Below, one piece after another: positions 54,197 through 61,648 of a DNA stretch of 64,000 nucleotides; within the stretch, counting starts at the first letter, position 1; every line of letters starts with the position of its first letter. This stretch comes from an uncultured Nitrospirales bacterium (GTDB taxonomy: Bacteria > Nitrospirota > Nitrospiria > Nitrospirales > UBA8639). The position numbers were made by a program, and so were the translations under genes. The notes under the pieces were generated by a model, which saw only the letters and a list, made by a program, of their open reading frames with translations, did not search any database and was not told where the DNA came from. Where the stretch lies: positions 2,575,001-2,639,000 of the forward strand of contig OY282373.1 in the NCBI GenBank assembly GCA_958295805.1. The letters run 5' to 3'.

Positions 54197-54807
54197 AGTA
54201 CTCCTCCTGTAGATGATTCCCCCTGAGCCAGCTCCTTTGCTGTCTCCATCAATATTCGCTATTCCTTACTTCTTCCGTGTCCCTTTTGTCAGAAGCGGGA
54301 CATGACACTTCGTCAGAAAAATCTTTTTGTCTCTATCTCAACAAAAGAAAAACGCCATGCGATGGCGCCGTTCCTGCACTTCCCAAAAATTTTTCTGATA
54401 TGTTCCCACCTCCTTTTTTAGATTGAGTTGCCTCAAAGTTTTTTGGTTTTCGTTCTTCTTTATGAAGGCTATTTTTCATCACTCGTGAAAATATAAATGC
54501 GAAGTTTATGCCAAAACCATTCTAAATTGCAAGAGGTTGGATTTATTGTTTTTTTTTGTCACTGCCTGCCGTTTTGCTCGTCATGACCGTCGAAGATCGT
54601 GTGAAAAATACATCGTTTCGATTATGGAGTGATGAATTTTCGGTACGGTGGCTTTTCACTGTGGATACGATTGCGACCTTTTACTGTGCGGCTACGACTA
54701 CAACCGGCTCTACGACTTGCTACGACCGGCGGCATGAGATGCCGCCCTACAATCTGTCACGACCGGCGGCATGAGGTGCTGCCCTACGGTTTGCGGCATG
54801 AGCAGGT
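54197..54807. other. Intergenic region upstream of the porin gene
   Basis: 611 bases. The AT-rich part (54240-54560) probably holds the porin promoter, and a TGTCCC/GGGACA hairpin at 54278-54302 lies in its leader. REP relics occur at 54354-54370 (CGCCAT/ATGGCG) and two REP palindromes at 54727-54786 (GGCGGCAT/ATGCCGCC and a decayed one). No gene seen. Confidence 0.5.
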
Positions 54808-55101
54808 TTACGTGGGTTTTGAGTTTTCGTTGATGCTGGTGGTGGCTGATTCTCCGGCTCCTTTGATGGTGGCTTCTGCTTCTTTCATGGATGACTCGAA
54901 GTCTTGCTCCACCATTTTCACTTCTTGTTGAATCATGTTGATCTCGGGTTCTACTTGTTGTCTCAAGTCATCCGCGGTTTCTTTGAACCCTTTGACGGCT
55001 TTTCCCACTTGCTTGCCGATTTCCGGCAATTCTTTCGGTCCGAACAGGAGAAAGGCGATGACGAGAATAATCAGGATTTCCATTGCGCCGAGGCCAAACA
55101 T
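54808..55101 (-). CDS. tatA: TatA-family protein, copy 1
   Basis: 97-residue Sec-independent export component: an N-terminal membrane helix (AMEILIILVIAFLLFGPKELPEIGKQ) with the FGP-x-x-LPE hinge, an amphipathic helix (VGKAVKGFKETADDLRQQV), and an acidic, Glu-rich tail (PEINMIQQEVKMVEQDFESS) that is longer than in E. coli TatA. TatA/TatE/TatB cannot be told apart safely; the extended acidic tail leans toward TatB. It is 31 bases after the second tatA. No tatC in the window. Confidence 0.92.
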   Translation of the reverse strand: MFGLGAMEILIILVIAFLLFGPKELPEIGKQVGKAVKGFKETADDLRQQVEPEINMIQQEVKMVEQDFESSMKEAEATIKGAGESATTSINENSKPT

Positions 55102-55132
55102 TGTTTGTCTCCGTCTCTCCGTCTCGACGAGG

Positions 55133-55459
55133 TCAGGCCTGCCGGGGTTCTTGCGCTTGCGGTTCGGGTTGCGCCTGGGGCGTCGGCTGTTGCACCGGTT
55201 GCCCGGCCGGCGGCGGCGCGACCGGTTGCGCGGTCATCGGCTCGTTGATCTGGCCAGGTGGCGGCGGCGTTCCGGCCCCCACGTTCGCGTCTTCTTGGGG
55301 CGTCACGTCCATGGCCTCCGGCTCGTTGATGGATTTTTTGAATCCTTTGATGGCTTTTCCCAGACCTTCTCCGAGCTGGGGGATTTTTCCGGCCCCGAAA
55401 ATAATGAGGACGATAAACAGGATGAGGAGTAATTCCATCCACCCGAAGGAACCAATCAT
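55133..55459 (-). CDS. tatA: TatA-family protein, copy 2
   Basis: 108-residue paralogue of the next gene: [38 protein letters not shown] with the [10 protein letters not shown] hinge typical of TatA. The tail is low-complexity and rich in Pro, Gln and Ala ([12 protein letters not shown] then [18 protein letters not shown]). GAGGG precedes the ATG. Two tatA-type genes in tandem is a common arrangement in this phylum. Confidence 0.92.
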   Translation of the reverse strand: MIGSFGWMELLLILFIVLIIFGAGKIPQLGEGLGKAIKGFKKSINEPEAMDVTPQEDANVGAGTPPPPGQINEPMTAQPVAPPPAGQPVQQPTPQAQPEPQAQEPRQA

Positions 55460-55647
55460 GCTTTGACCCTCATGAAAAGGTAATATTCCGGTCCTGAAGC
55501 CATACGGCCTCCGACCACGTTGCGGCAGTGTAACAGGACGTTATCAAGAAATCTAGTAAAAATTGGTTGCCACGCCACGTTGCTCCGACCGTATGGCCGT
55601 TCTGAGATTGCTGAAGGGAAGGGGGGTGATTGGGCATGAGACGCATG

Positions 55648-55677
55648 AGATTCTTCGCTTCGCTCAGAATGACAGAG
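55648..55677. repeat. Copy 3 of dispersed intergenic element
   Basis: AGATTCTTCGCTTCGCTCAG continuing into AATGACAGAG. It is nearly identical to the complement of the TGTCATTCTGAGCGAAGCGA-type element often seen between genes in unrelated bacteria. Confidence 0.65.
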
Positions 55678-55700
55678 GGGGGACAGGATGATAGGACAGT

Positions 55701-55795
55701 GGCCGGTGGTCGGTGACCCGTGGCCGGTGACCTGTGGCTGGTGACCTGTGGTCGGTGACCCGTGGCCGGTGACCTGTGACCCGTGGCTGGTGGCA
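55701..55795. repeat. 14-bp minisatellite
   Basis: About six imperfect copies of GGTGACCYGTGGYY in tandem, with truncated copies at both ends. Variants differ only by C/T changes. No promoter or protein-coding sense is evident. Confidence 0.8.
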
Positions 55796-55858
55796 TGGGA
55801 TGGCGTAACTCCAGATTTTTTGTATTCAGGCATAGGATGATGCAGTTTCGACGTGTTG

Positions 55859-57286
55859 TTATGCGGCGGCTATGTGGAAATGGAAATAATCCACGGGCTG
55901 CGGTGGGGCGGTCAACGCGGCGTGTATGGTGCGTCGGTCGTATCCGAACGTTTCCAGTTGGTCCGCGACGTTCATGATTTCTTGTTCGGTCACGTAGGCC
56001 ACTGTATCCGGCACCCCGTGCCGGTTGAGTCCCGCGAGCAGCCGTTGTAACTCCCGTCGTGCGTCATCAGGCGTCCCGGGATCAATCGGAAATTCCAGCG
56101 TCCGTTCATAGGGACTGGTGTACCCGCCGGCATTCAGCACGGCCATCGTGTTCAGAATTAATTGATCGACTTTCCATGGTTCACCCTCCGGCACGTTGGG
56201 ATGGGAGGCGAGCACGTCCATCAGGCTCATGACCTTGGCCCCCAGATTTCGTCCGATGAATTCTTTTTGCGGCTCGACCGAGACCCGTCGCGCGCCAACT
56301 TGTTTCGCCACCTCTTCCAACAGCGCCACGTTGACCATGAAACTCCATTGCCCGCCCAGCACGGTGTAGCAGGGTTTTTCGGGATCATTCAGGACGGCTT
56401 CATCCGCGGTGCCCGCGTCAAAGCTGCTGAAGCCCAGGGCGTCGGGCGCCATCAGCCGCTGCGCTTCTTTGAGGGACGACGCGGCTCCGACGTTGGCGGG
56501 GATGAGGACTTCTTCATCAACGCGGTGCAGAACATCGGTGATGAGTCGGCGAAAAGGAAGTTCCTTGGCTTCAATGGGGTGATATTCCCGCTCCCACACG
56601 ATGTCGTCCAGGAACTCCGGCAATGGCTTGAGGTTCGCGACGTCGGCTTTATTGAAGTGTTGCACCAACCCGGCCCAATCGGGAAAGTCGTTGAGTCTGG
56701 TTTCTTTCAAGTTCGGGCGGAGGTGTTCTTCTTGCACCTCTCCGGCTTTTCGCAGCACGAGTTTAGTCGGCAACTCGCTCCACAATTCATTGCACAGAAT
56801 TCGATCGACTGATCCATCGGTGAAGCGTTCTAATTCCTTGACGGTGGCGTGCATGAACTGGACGCGATCGTGATGGTTGGCCAAGTCCGCGTTCGCCTTG
56901 GCGCTTTCGAGCACCGTTTCTGAGGCATCCATGAGCAGGTACGTCAGGCGCGGATAGAGCACCGCGTCATGATCCAGGGCCTTCACCCGATCCAGAAAGC
57001 ACGCGGCTAAGTTTCCATTGCCCCCACCCCATTCCATAATGGTGAGCGGTACGTCCGCGTTCTCAGGTTTGGCGTTGTGGCGCCGGAGGGCCCGTTGGAC
57101 GTAATCCGTTGCCAACGCATACCCTAAGCGATAATCCGCCGCGGCAAAGGTTTGATAGAGTTCCCGGACGCGTTGCCCTCGCAGACCATAGAACAGGGTA
57201 TTCATATGCTGCTGCCAGACGTCAACCGGCGCAAATTCGCCTAATACTTGCGGTAACGCTTCTTCCTGTTCCTCAACGTGAGCCAC
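55859..57286 (-). CDS. MidA-like SAM-dependent methyltransferase
   Basis: 475-residue protein of the MidA/NDUFAF7-type class I methyltransferase group: the SAM-binding motif TIMEWGGGNGNLAACFLDRV (about 82-101), the acidic motif II near LLMDAS, and the family-specific DRILCNELWSELPTKLVLR. MidA proteins methylate arginine of a complex I subunit in eukaryotes; the bacterial substrate is unknown. GTG 57286 with GGAGG four bases upstream is preferred over TTG 57325. Confidence 0.82.
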   Translation of the reverse strand: MAHVEEQEEALPQVLGEFAPVDVWQQHMNTLFYGLRGQRVRELYQTFAAADYRLGYALATDYVQRALRRHNAKPENADVPLTIMEWGGGNGNLAACFLDRVKALDHDAVLYPRLTYLLMDASETVLESAKANADLANHHDRVQFMHATVKELERFTDGSVDRILCNELWSELPTKLVLRKAGEVQEEHLRPNLKETRLNDFPDWAGLVQHFNKADVANLKPLPEFLDDIVWEREYHPIEAKELPFRRLITDVLHRVDEEVLIPANVGAASSLKEAQRLMAPDALGFSSFDAGTADEAVLNDPEKPCYTVLGGQWSFMVNVALLEEVAKQVGARRVSVEPQKEFIGRNLGAKVMSLMDVLASHPNVPEGEPWKVDQLILNTMAVLNAGGYTSPYERTLEFPIDPGTPDDARRELQRLLAGLNRHGVPDTVAYVTEQEIMNVADQLETFGYDRRTIHAALTAPPQPVDYFHFHIAAA

Positions 57287-57325
57287 CTTACCTCCATCCC
57301 TCGTTATGCTATCCAGAGTTTCCAA

Positions 57326-58070
57326 GGCCGCATGAGATGCGGCCCTACATTTGTAGAATCGTAGGGCGCCATCTCATGGCGCCTGGGTTCCGGGTCTACC
57401 AACAATGATACCCGGTTCAGATGACACAAAGGGAGCGGATTTTAACAAAGGCATTTTGTGCCTCGCAAGGAACGTCTGTGCCTGGTATAGTTTTCAAGGC
57501 CGCATGAGATGCGGCCCTACATTTGCGGAATCATAGAATCGTAGGGTGCCATCTCAGGGCGCCTGGGTTCCAAGGCCGCATGAGATGCGGCCCTGCATTT
57601 GTAGAATCGTAGAACCGTAGGGTGCCATCTCATGGCACCTGGGTTCCAAGGCCGCATGAGAGGCGGCCCTACATTTGTAAAATCATAGAATCGTAGGGCG
57701 CCATCTCAGGGCACCTGGGTTCCGGGTCTACCGACAATGACACCCGGTTCAGATGACACAAAGGGAGTTTTCAAGGCCGCATGAGATGCGGCCCTACATT
57801 TGTAGAATCGTAGAATTGTAGGGTGCCATCTCAGGGCACCTGGGTTCCGAGGCAGTATGAGATACGGCACCTACATTTGTAGTTCCGAGGCCGCATGAGA
57901 TGCGGCCCTACATTTGCGGAATCATAGAATCGTAGGGTGCCATCTCATGGCACCTGGGTTCCAAGTTCCAAGGCCGCATGAGATGCGGCCCTACATTTGC
58001 AGAATCGTAGAATTGTAGGGTGCCATCTCAGGGCGCCTGGGTTCCGAGGCCGCATGAGAGGCGGCCCTAC
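57326..58070. repeat. REP/BIME array C next to the RAYT gene, about sixteen palindromes
   Basis: Roughly eight pairs of palindromes: GGCCGCAT/ATGCGGCC around GAG, and GGTGCCAT or GGCGCCAT/ATGGCACC around CTC, each with GTAGGG/CCCTAC feet. Between them are AGAATCGTAGAA-type spacers and GGTTCC links. Two 45-base segments (from 57389 and 57720) look like copies of the 5' end of the RAYT gene. It directly abuts the RAYT ORF. Confidence 0.9.
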
Positions 58071-58096
58071 ATTTGTAGGTTTCCGAGGCTACAACA

Positions 58097-58573
58097 ATGA
58101 CGACTGGCTCAGATGGTTTGGACAAACGCTTCCGATTTCGACATCGACAACGCCTTCGATTACGTCACTATGATTACCGGGAAAACGGGTACTATTTTGT
58201 GACCATTTGTACGAAGAATAGAACGCCATGGTTTGCAACCTCTAAAGCCAAAGGCCTTGTTCAACAAAAAATGGAACAAATTCCTCAATTTTTCTCCGGG
58301 GTCTCAATCGATCAGGCCGTGGTGATGCCGAATCACCTGCACGTCATTTTTGTTTTTCAATCGTCGAATACATCGCTTGGTCAGGTCATTCAGGTATTTA
58401 AGTCGTGGGTAACGCGGGCATGGGGAGTGGGTCATTCTATATGGCAGTCCAATTATTATGATCACGTCATTCGAAATGAAGTCGCCCTCAATAAGATTCG
58501 CCGGTACATTGTGAATAACCCCATTGTTGACCGGATAGATTGCGAGCAGTTTTATGACGTGTTACGAAATTAA
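58097..58573 (+). CDS. REP-associated tyrosine transposase (RAYT)
   Basis: 158-residue Y1/HUH-family protein: basic N-terminus RFRHRQRLRLRHYDYRENGYYFVTICT, the metal-binding HUH motif MPNHLHVIF, and the catalytic-Tyr region IWQSNYYDHVIRNEVALNKIRRYIVNNP. In E. coli such enzymes bind REP hairpins with the foot GTAG and nick next to it. The surrounding GTAGGG-foot palindromes are therefore its likely target. ATG 58097 is the start. It is intact and may still be active. Confidence 0.93.
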   Translation: MTTGSDGLDKRFRFRHRQRLRLRHYDYRENGYYFVTICTKNRTPWFATSKAKGLVQQKMEQIPQFFSGVSIDQAVVMPNHLHVIFVFQSSNTSLGQVIQVFKSWVTRAWGVGHSIWQSNYYDHVIRNEVALNKIRRYIVNNPIVDRIDCEQFYDVLRN

Positions 58574-58581
58574 CCCGTCGT

Positions 58582-58830
58582 GCCACATCTCATGAAATTA
58601 ACCCGTCGGGCCACATCTCATGAAATTAATCCGTAGGGCCGCATCTCATGCGGCCTGGAGAAGGCGCGATAAGGTATGTCTCTGCTTCTCTGGAGGGAGG
58701 CACCATGAGATGGTGCCGCTACGGCAGAGTTTGGTTAAAATATAAATCGACGTGGCTGCGGGAAGAATGATCAAATTGGTGGGAGGAAGGCGCCATGAGA
58801 TGGCGCCGCTACGGCAGAGTTTCGCTCATT
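58582..58830. repeat. REP elements downstream of the RAYT gene
   Basis: Three near-repeats CCACATCTCATGAAATTAA (58582-58650, stems mostly lost), one intact palindrome GGCCGCAT/ATGCGGCC type (58630-58655), then two copies of a longer unit, CACCATGAGATGGTG and CGCCATGAGATGGCG, each followed by CCGCTACGGCAGAGTTT. The two units start near 58697 and 58782, about 85 bases apart. Confidence 0.8.
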
Positions 58831-59432
58831 TGTACGGTGTTTTGTTCTTCCTGTGCCTTTCGAGTCAGGTGTTGGCCCAGGGGGGGCCGGCTCCTTTTGG
58901 GCCTAACGAGTCTCAGCACGGTTTTTCGCAGTTCGATACGATCCCTCCGAATCCGGAGGAAACGGTTCCCGATCCCCTGGACTACTATAAGACGCCGAAC
59001 TCTGATTCGGCTGGTTCTCTCGACGCCACTCCCGGCGGGCTTTTTTTGCACGTGACGTTGGCTGAAGACTTTGAAGAGGCGTTACAGTTTCGGCGCGGCA
59101 ACCTCTATCGCCCGATCCATCCAACGGACGAATTCTCTCCCGATACCTTGGCCGTACACGTCGTCTTTCGCGTGTTTAAGCACTATAGCTCGTATCACGT
59201 GATCGGACGTCTCTTTCCTGAACAAGTGCCCGGTTTATCCGGTGACCGCTTCTTCGATGAAGATACGGCCTCTCTCGCACCGGAAGATGAGAGCGGATAC
59301 CTCAAGTTTTTCGCGCCGTTTGAAGACGGCTGGATTCCGGGACGCTACCGCATCGACATTTTCGTAGGATTTGAAGCTAACGACGTCACCCGCATGGGCA
59401 CGTTGCACTTCACGGTGACTCCGAACGCCTGA
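58800..59432 (+). CDS. Secreted protein of unknown function with REP-derived start
   Basis: 210 residues: APLRQSFAHLYGVLFFLCLSSQVLAQGG is a signal peptide with cleavage near VLAQ. The mature part has DTIPPNPEETVPDPLDYYKTPNSD, a central FRVFKHYSSYHVIGRLFPEQVPG and a beta-like end RYRIDIFVGFEANDVTRMGTLHFTVTPN. Family unknown. The ATG at 58800 lies inside a REP palindrome (GCGCCATGAGATGGCGC). An in-frame ATG at 58767 is an alternative start and would give 16 extra residues. Confidence 0.7.
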   Translation: MAPLRQSFAHLYGVLFFLCLSSQVLAQGGPAPFGPNESQHGFSQFDTIPPNPEETVPDPLDYYKTPNSDSAGSLDATPGGLFLHVTLAEDFEEALQFRRGNLYRPIHPTDEFSPDTLAVHVVFRVFKHYSSYHVIGRLFPEQVPGLSGDRFFDEDTASLAPEDESGYLKFFAPFEDGWIPGRYRIDIFVGFEANDVTRMGTLHFTVTPNA

Positions 59433-59483
59433 ACGGGGAGCGGGCCGCGTTCGAGTCTGACATTCGTTTCTTGGAGCAACGGC

Positions 59484-60062
59484 TTATCTTTTTCTATTGC
59501 GTTGTTTTTCCTTTTTCCTGCGGTTTTTCTTTTTCTTCAATTCATCAGTTGACGCCGTTCTCGAAATACCCTTGGGCTTGGTTTTATTGATCTCTCTTAC
59601 AAAGTCAATTTCTTCAATGGATGGGACACGAAAACTAAAAATCGTTCGGCCGTTACAATTTGAAATTGCCATATCACCGTGTCGGATCACGTCCATCCCA
59701 ATGAGCACGTCGGCCTGACTGATTTCAGCTTCCGTAACTCTCAGTGTTCCAATGCCCACTTGGTTCGGCAAAATAATGTTAATGAGGTACGTCGAGACTT
59801 CCCGTTGGCCATGCACACCCGACACGATAGCTCTCCCGGTCGGTTGCAATCCGAGGTCTGTCACAATTTGATGAGTAATGCAGGTGTTGGTCGCTCCCGT
59901 GTCCCAAAGAGCCTTATATCGCACTCGTTGTGGGGACGACTCCGTTTTGACGACAGGGTCAAACGCTTCGCTCACCCAGACATCGTTCACTAACGCCTGA
60001 AGGTATTCACGTCCATACGTGGTAAAAGCTAAGGCTGCTTTGTTGCGGTATTTCGCGCTCAA
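59484..60062 (-). CDS. Retropepsin-like aspartic protease
   Basis: 192 residues with the retropepsin signature ALWDTGATNTCIT (catalytic Asp-Thr-Gly) near residues 51-63 and the family's second segment ADVLIGMDVIRHGDMAI. It has only one DTG, so it would act as a dimer. The C-terminus is a long basic tail (DELKKKKNRRKKEKQRNRKR). The start is TTG 60062, six bases after the preceding stop. It forms an operon with the small protein upstream; the substrate is unknown. Confidence 0.8.
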   Translation of the reverse strand: MSAKYRNKAALAFTTYGREYLQALVNDVWVSEAFDPVVKTESSPQRVRYKALWDTGATNTCITHQIVTDLGLQPTGRAIVSGVHGQREVSTYLINIILPNQVGIGTLRVTEAEISQADVLIGMDVIRHGDMAISNCNGRTIFSFRVPSIEEIDFVREINKTKPKGISRTASTDELKKKKNRRKKEKQRNRKR

Positions 60063-60068
60063 TGCACG

Positions 60069-60317
60069 CTATTGAACCGTGACGCGAGAATGGAAAGTTT
60101 GCGTGTAACTCTCTTTCCCGGGCAGGCAATGCTGAATGAGAAACGTCCCGACGGGACGGGAGGCTTTTGCGGAAAGATAGGCTTCGAGTTCCGTCTCGTG
60201 GTCACTGACGACCTTTTCCCCTACAATGACAAGGTATTTTCCCTTGTAGCGACGGACCAAGGCCTTCTGATTCATTCGGTAGTAGGTGAATTCACGATGA
60301 AGGGCCATGTCATACAT
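60069..60317 (-). CDS. DUF5678-like small protein
   Basis: 82 residues: KALVRRYKGKYLVIVGEKVVSDHETELEAYLSAKASRPVGTFLIQHCLPGKESYTQTFHSRV. The pattern YKGKYxxIVGExVV...D resembles DUF5678, small proteins that often precede retropepsin-like proteases. That pairing is the best support for the call. ATG 60317 or 60308 are possible starts. Confidence 0.6.
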   Translation of the reverse strand: MYDMALHREFTYYRMNQKALVRRYKGKYLVIVGEKVVSDHETELEAYLSAKASRPVGTFLIQHCLPGKESYTQTFHSRVTVQ

Positions 60318-60504
60318 GTTAGAGATTTGTTGATTCTTGAGTCAAGACAAGGTGATTGAGTAGAATGCCCGTTGAGCGTCGTGACAACCTTGAATGCGGC
60401 TTGAACCGGGCGCGGGGCGATCGCGTAAGCGACAGACCGTTCCGAAACGATCATTGTCCTTGACATCCTGCACTAACGCTGAACTCACCGGCCAACACAC
60501 GCTT

Positions 60505-61278
60505 ATGACGCATGACCGCCACCCTTGGCTCTCCGTCGTGATTCCCATCAAAGATGAGCGCGACAACCTCCAGCCTTTGACCAATCAACTCACCAAGGTG
60601 TTGGGAACCCTCGAACAATCGCAACGCGCTCCGTTTGAAATCGTGTACGTGGATGACGGGAGCACTGATGGGAGTTCGGCCATCCTTGATGAGATCAGCC
60701 GACACGTGCCGGAGGTGCGTTGCCTGCACTTTGATCGAAACCACGGGCAAACCGCGGCCTTTGACGCGGGGTTTCGCCACGCCAAGGGCGACTTGATTGC
60801 CACGTTGGACGGCGATCTGCAATACGATCCCGGAGACATCACGACACTGCTGCCGTTGATCGCGGACTACGACCTGGTGTGCGGACGCCGTCAGAAACGG
60901 CTGGACAACGTTCTTCGACGGCTCTCATCACGCGTCGCCTACCTGGTTCGCCACGCCGTCATTCGCGACGGCGTTCACGATACCGGATGCTCCTTCAAGC
61001 TGTTTCGGCGGACGGTCATTGAACGCATGGCTCTCTTTCACAACATGCACCGGTTTTTCCCTGCCCTTGCCAAGATGCACGGGTTTTCCGTCACGGAAGT
61101 TCCGGTTCACCATTTCCCGCGTGCCCATGGGTCTTCCAAATACGGCATCGGCAATCGCCTCATTGCGGGATTGTACGATCTCTTCGCGGTCAGATGGATG
61201 CAACGACGCTGCTTTCGCTACACTATCGTTGATGAGCAGATTGAGGCTTCCGACTTCCCGTCACAGAACCCGAAGTGA
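60505..61278 (+). CDS. GT2-family glycosyltransferase (dolichol/undecaprenyl-phosphate mannose synthase-like)
   Basis: 257 residues: LSVVIPIKDERDNLQPL at the start, nucleotide-binding VDDGSTDGSSAI, the DxD-type DGDLQYDPGDI, then GCSFKLFRR and the family motif FPRAHGSSKYG. These make a soluble DPM1-like enzyme that transfers a sugar to a polyprenyl phosphate. No membrane helices are at the C-terminus. ATG 60505 is chosen because the upstream 37 codons lack family sequence. It heads a three-gene glycolipid operon. Confidence 0.88.
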   Translation: MTHDRHPWLSVVIPIKDERDNLQPLTNQLTKVLGTLEQSQRAPFEIVYVDDGSTDGSSAILDEISRHVPEVRCLHFDRNHGQTAAFDAGFRHAKGDLIATLDGDLQYDPGDITTLLPLIADYDLVCGRRQKRLDNVLRRLSSRVAYLVRHAVIRDGVHDTGCSFKLFRRTVIERMALFHNMHRFFPALAKMHGFSVTEVPVHHFPRAHGSSKYGIGNRLIAGLYDLFAVRWMQRRCFRYTIVDEQIEASDFPSQNPK

Positions 61279-61324
61279 ATCACTCCGACCTTTTCGCCCG
61301 CCTGGCTGACCCTTGGGATTCGTG

Positions 61325-61648
61325 ATGAGCGAACTCCTGTCCGACGTGAGCGCCTACATCGCCAATCTGACGCTGGTGGAGAGCGTCTGGTTGGGCATCG
61401 GCTTTTTCGGACAAAGCCTGTTTTTTTCTCGTTGGATCATTCAATGGATCGCGTCGGAACGACGCGCCGAAAGTCAAATGCCCCTTGCGTTCTGGTACAT
61501 GAGCCTGGCCGGGGGACTCATTGTGTTGTCGTATGCCGTTTATCGCCGAGACCCGGTGTTTATTGCCGGCCAAGGCATCGGCACCTTCGTGTATCTTCGT
61601 AACCTGATGCTGATCCACGCCAAACGAAAGCAACCGACTCGTGGCTGA
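61325..61648 (+). CDS. Small membrane protein, LpxB N-terminal-like (LABN) domain
   Basis: 107 residues with three hydrophobic segments: SVWLGIGFFGQSLFFSRWIIQWIASE, MPLAFWYMSLAGGLIVLSYAVYRRDPVF, and IAGQGIGTFVYLRNLMLI. This matches the small membrane domain found fused to LpxB in some bacteria, often encoded alone next to lipid A modification genes. The overlap of 8 bases with the next gene supports co-translation. ATG 61325 is chosen. Confidence 0.85.
   Translation: MSELLSDVSAYIANLTLVESVWLGIGFFGQSLFFSRWIIQWIASERRAESQMPLAFWYMSLAGGLIVLSYAVYRRDPVFIAGQGIGTFVYLRNLMLIHAKRKQPTRG

Larger units (their letters stand above)
55460..55858. other. Intergenic region with dispersed repeat and 14-bp minisatellite
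   Basis: 399 bases between tatA copy 2 and the MidA-like gene. It contains copy 3 of the dispersed element and a minisatellite. The long open frames crossing the minisatellite are repeat artefacts. Confidence 0.6.

Noticed and set aside
54556-54931. Rightward ORFs between the porin and tatA
   Set aside because: They run through REP palindromes and into tatA antisense sequence without ribosome sites.
55456-55833. Open frame with GHGSPTTGH-type repeats
   Set aside because: It is the 14-bp minisatellite read as protein and overlaps the tatA start; there is no ribosome site.
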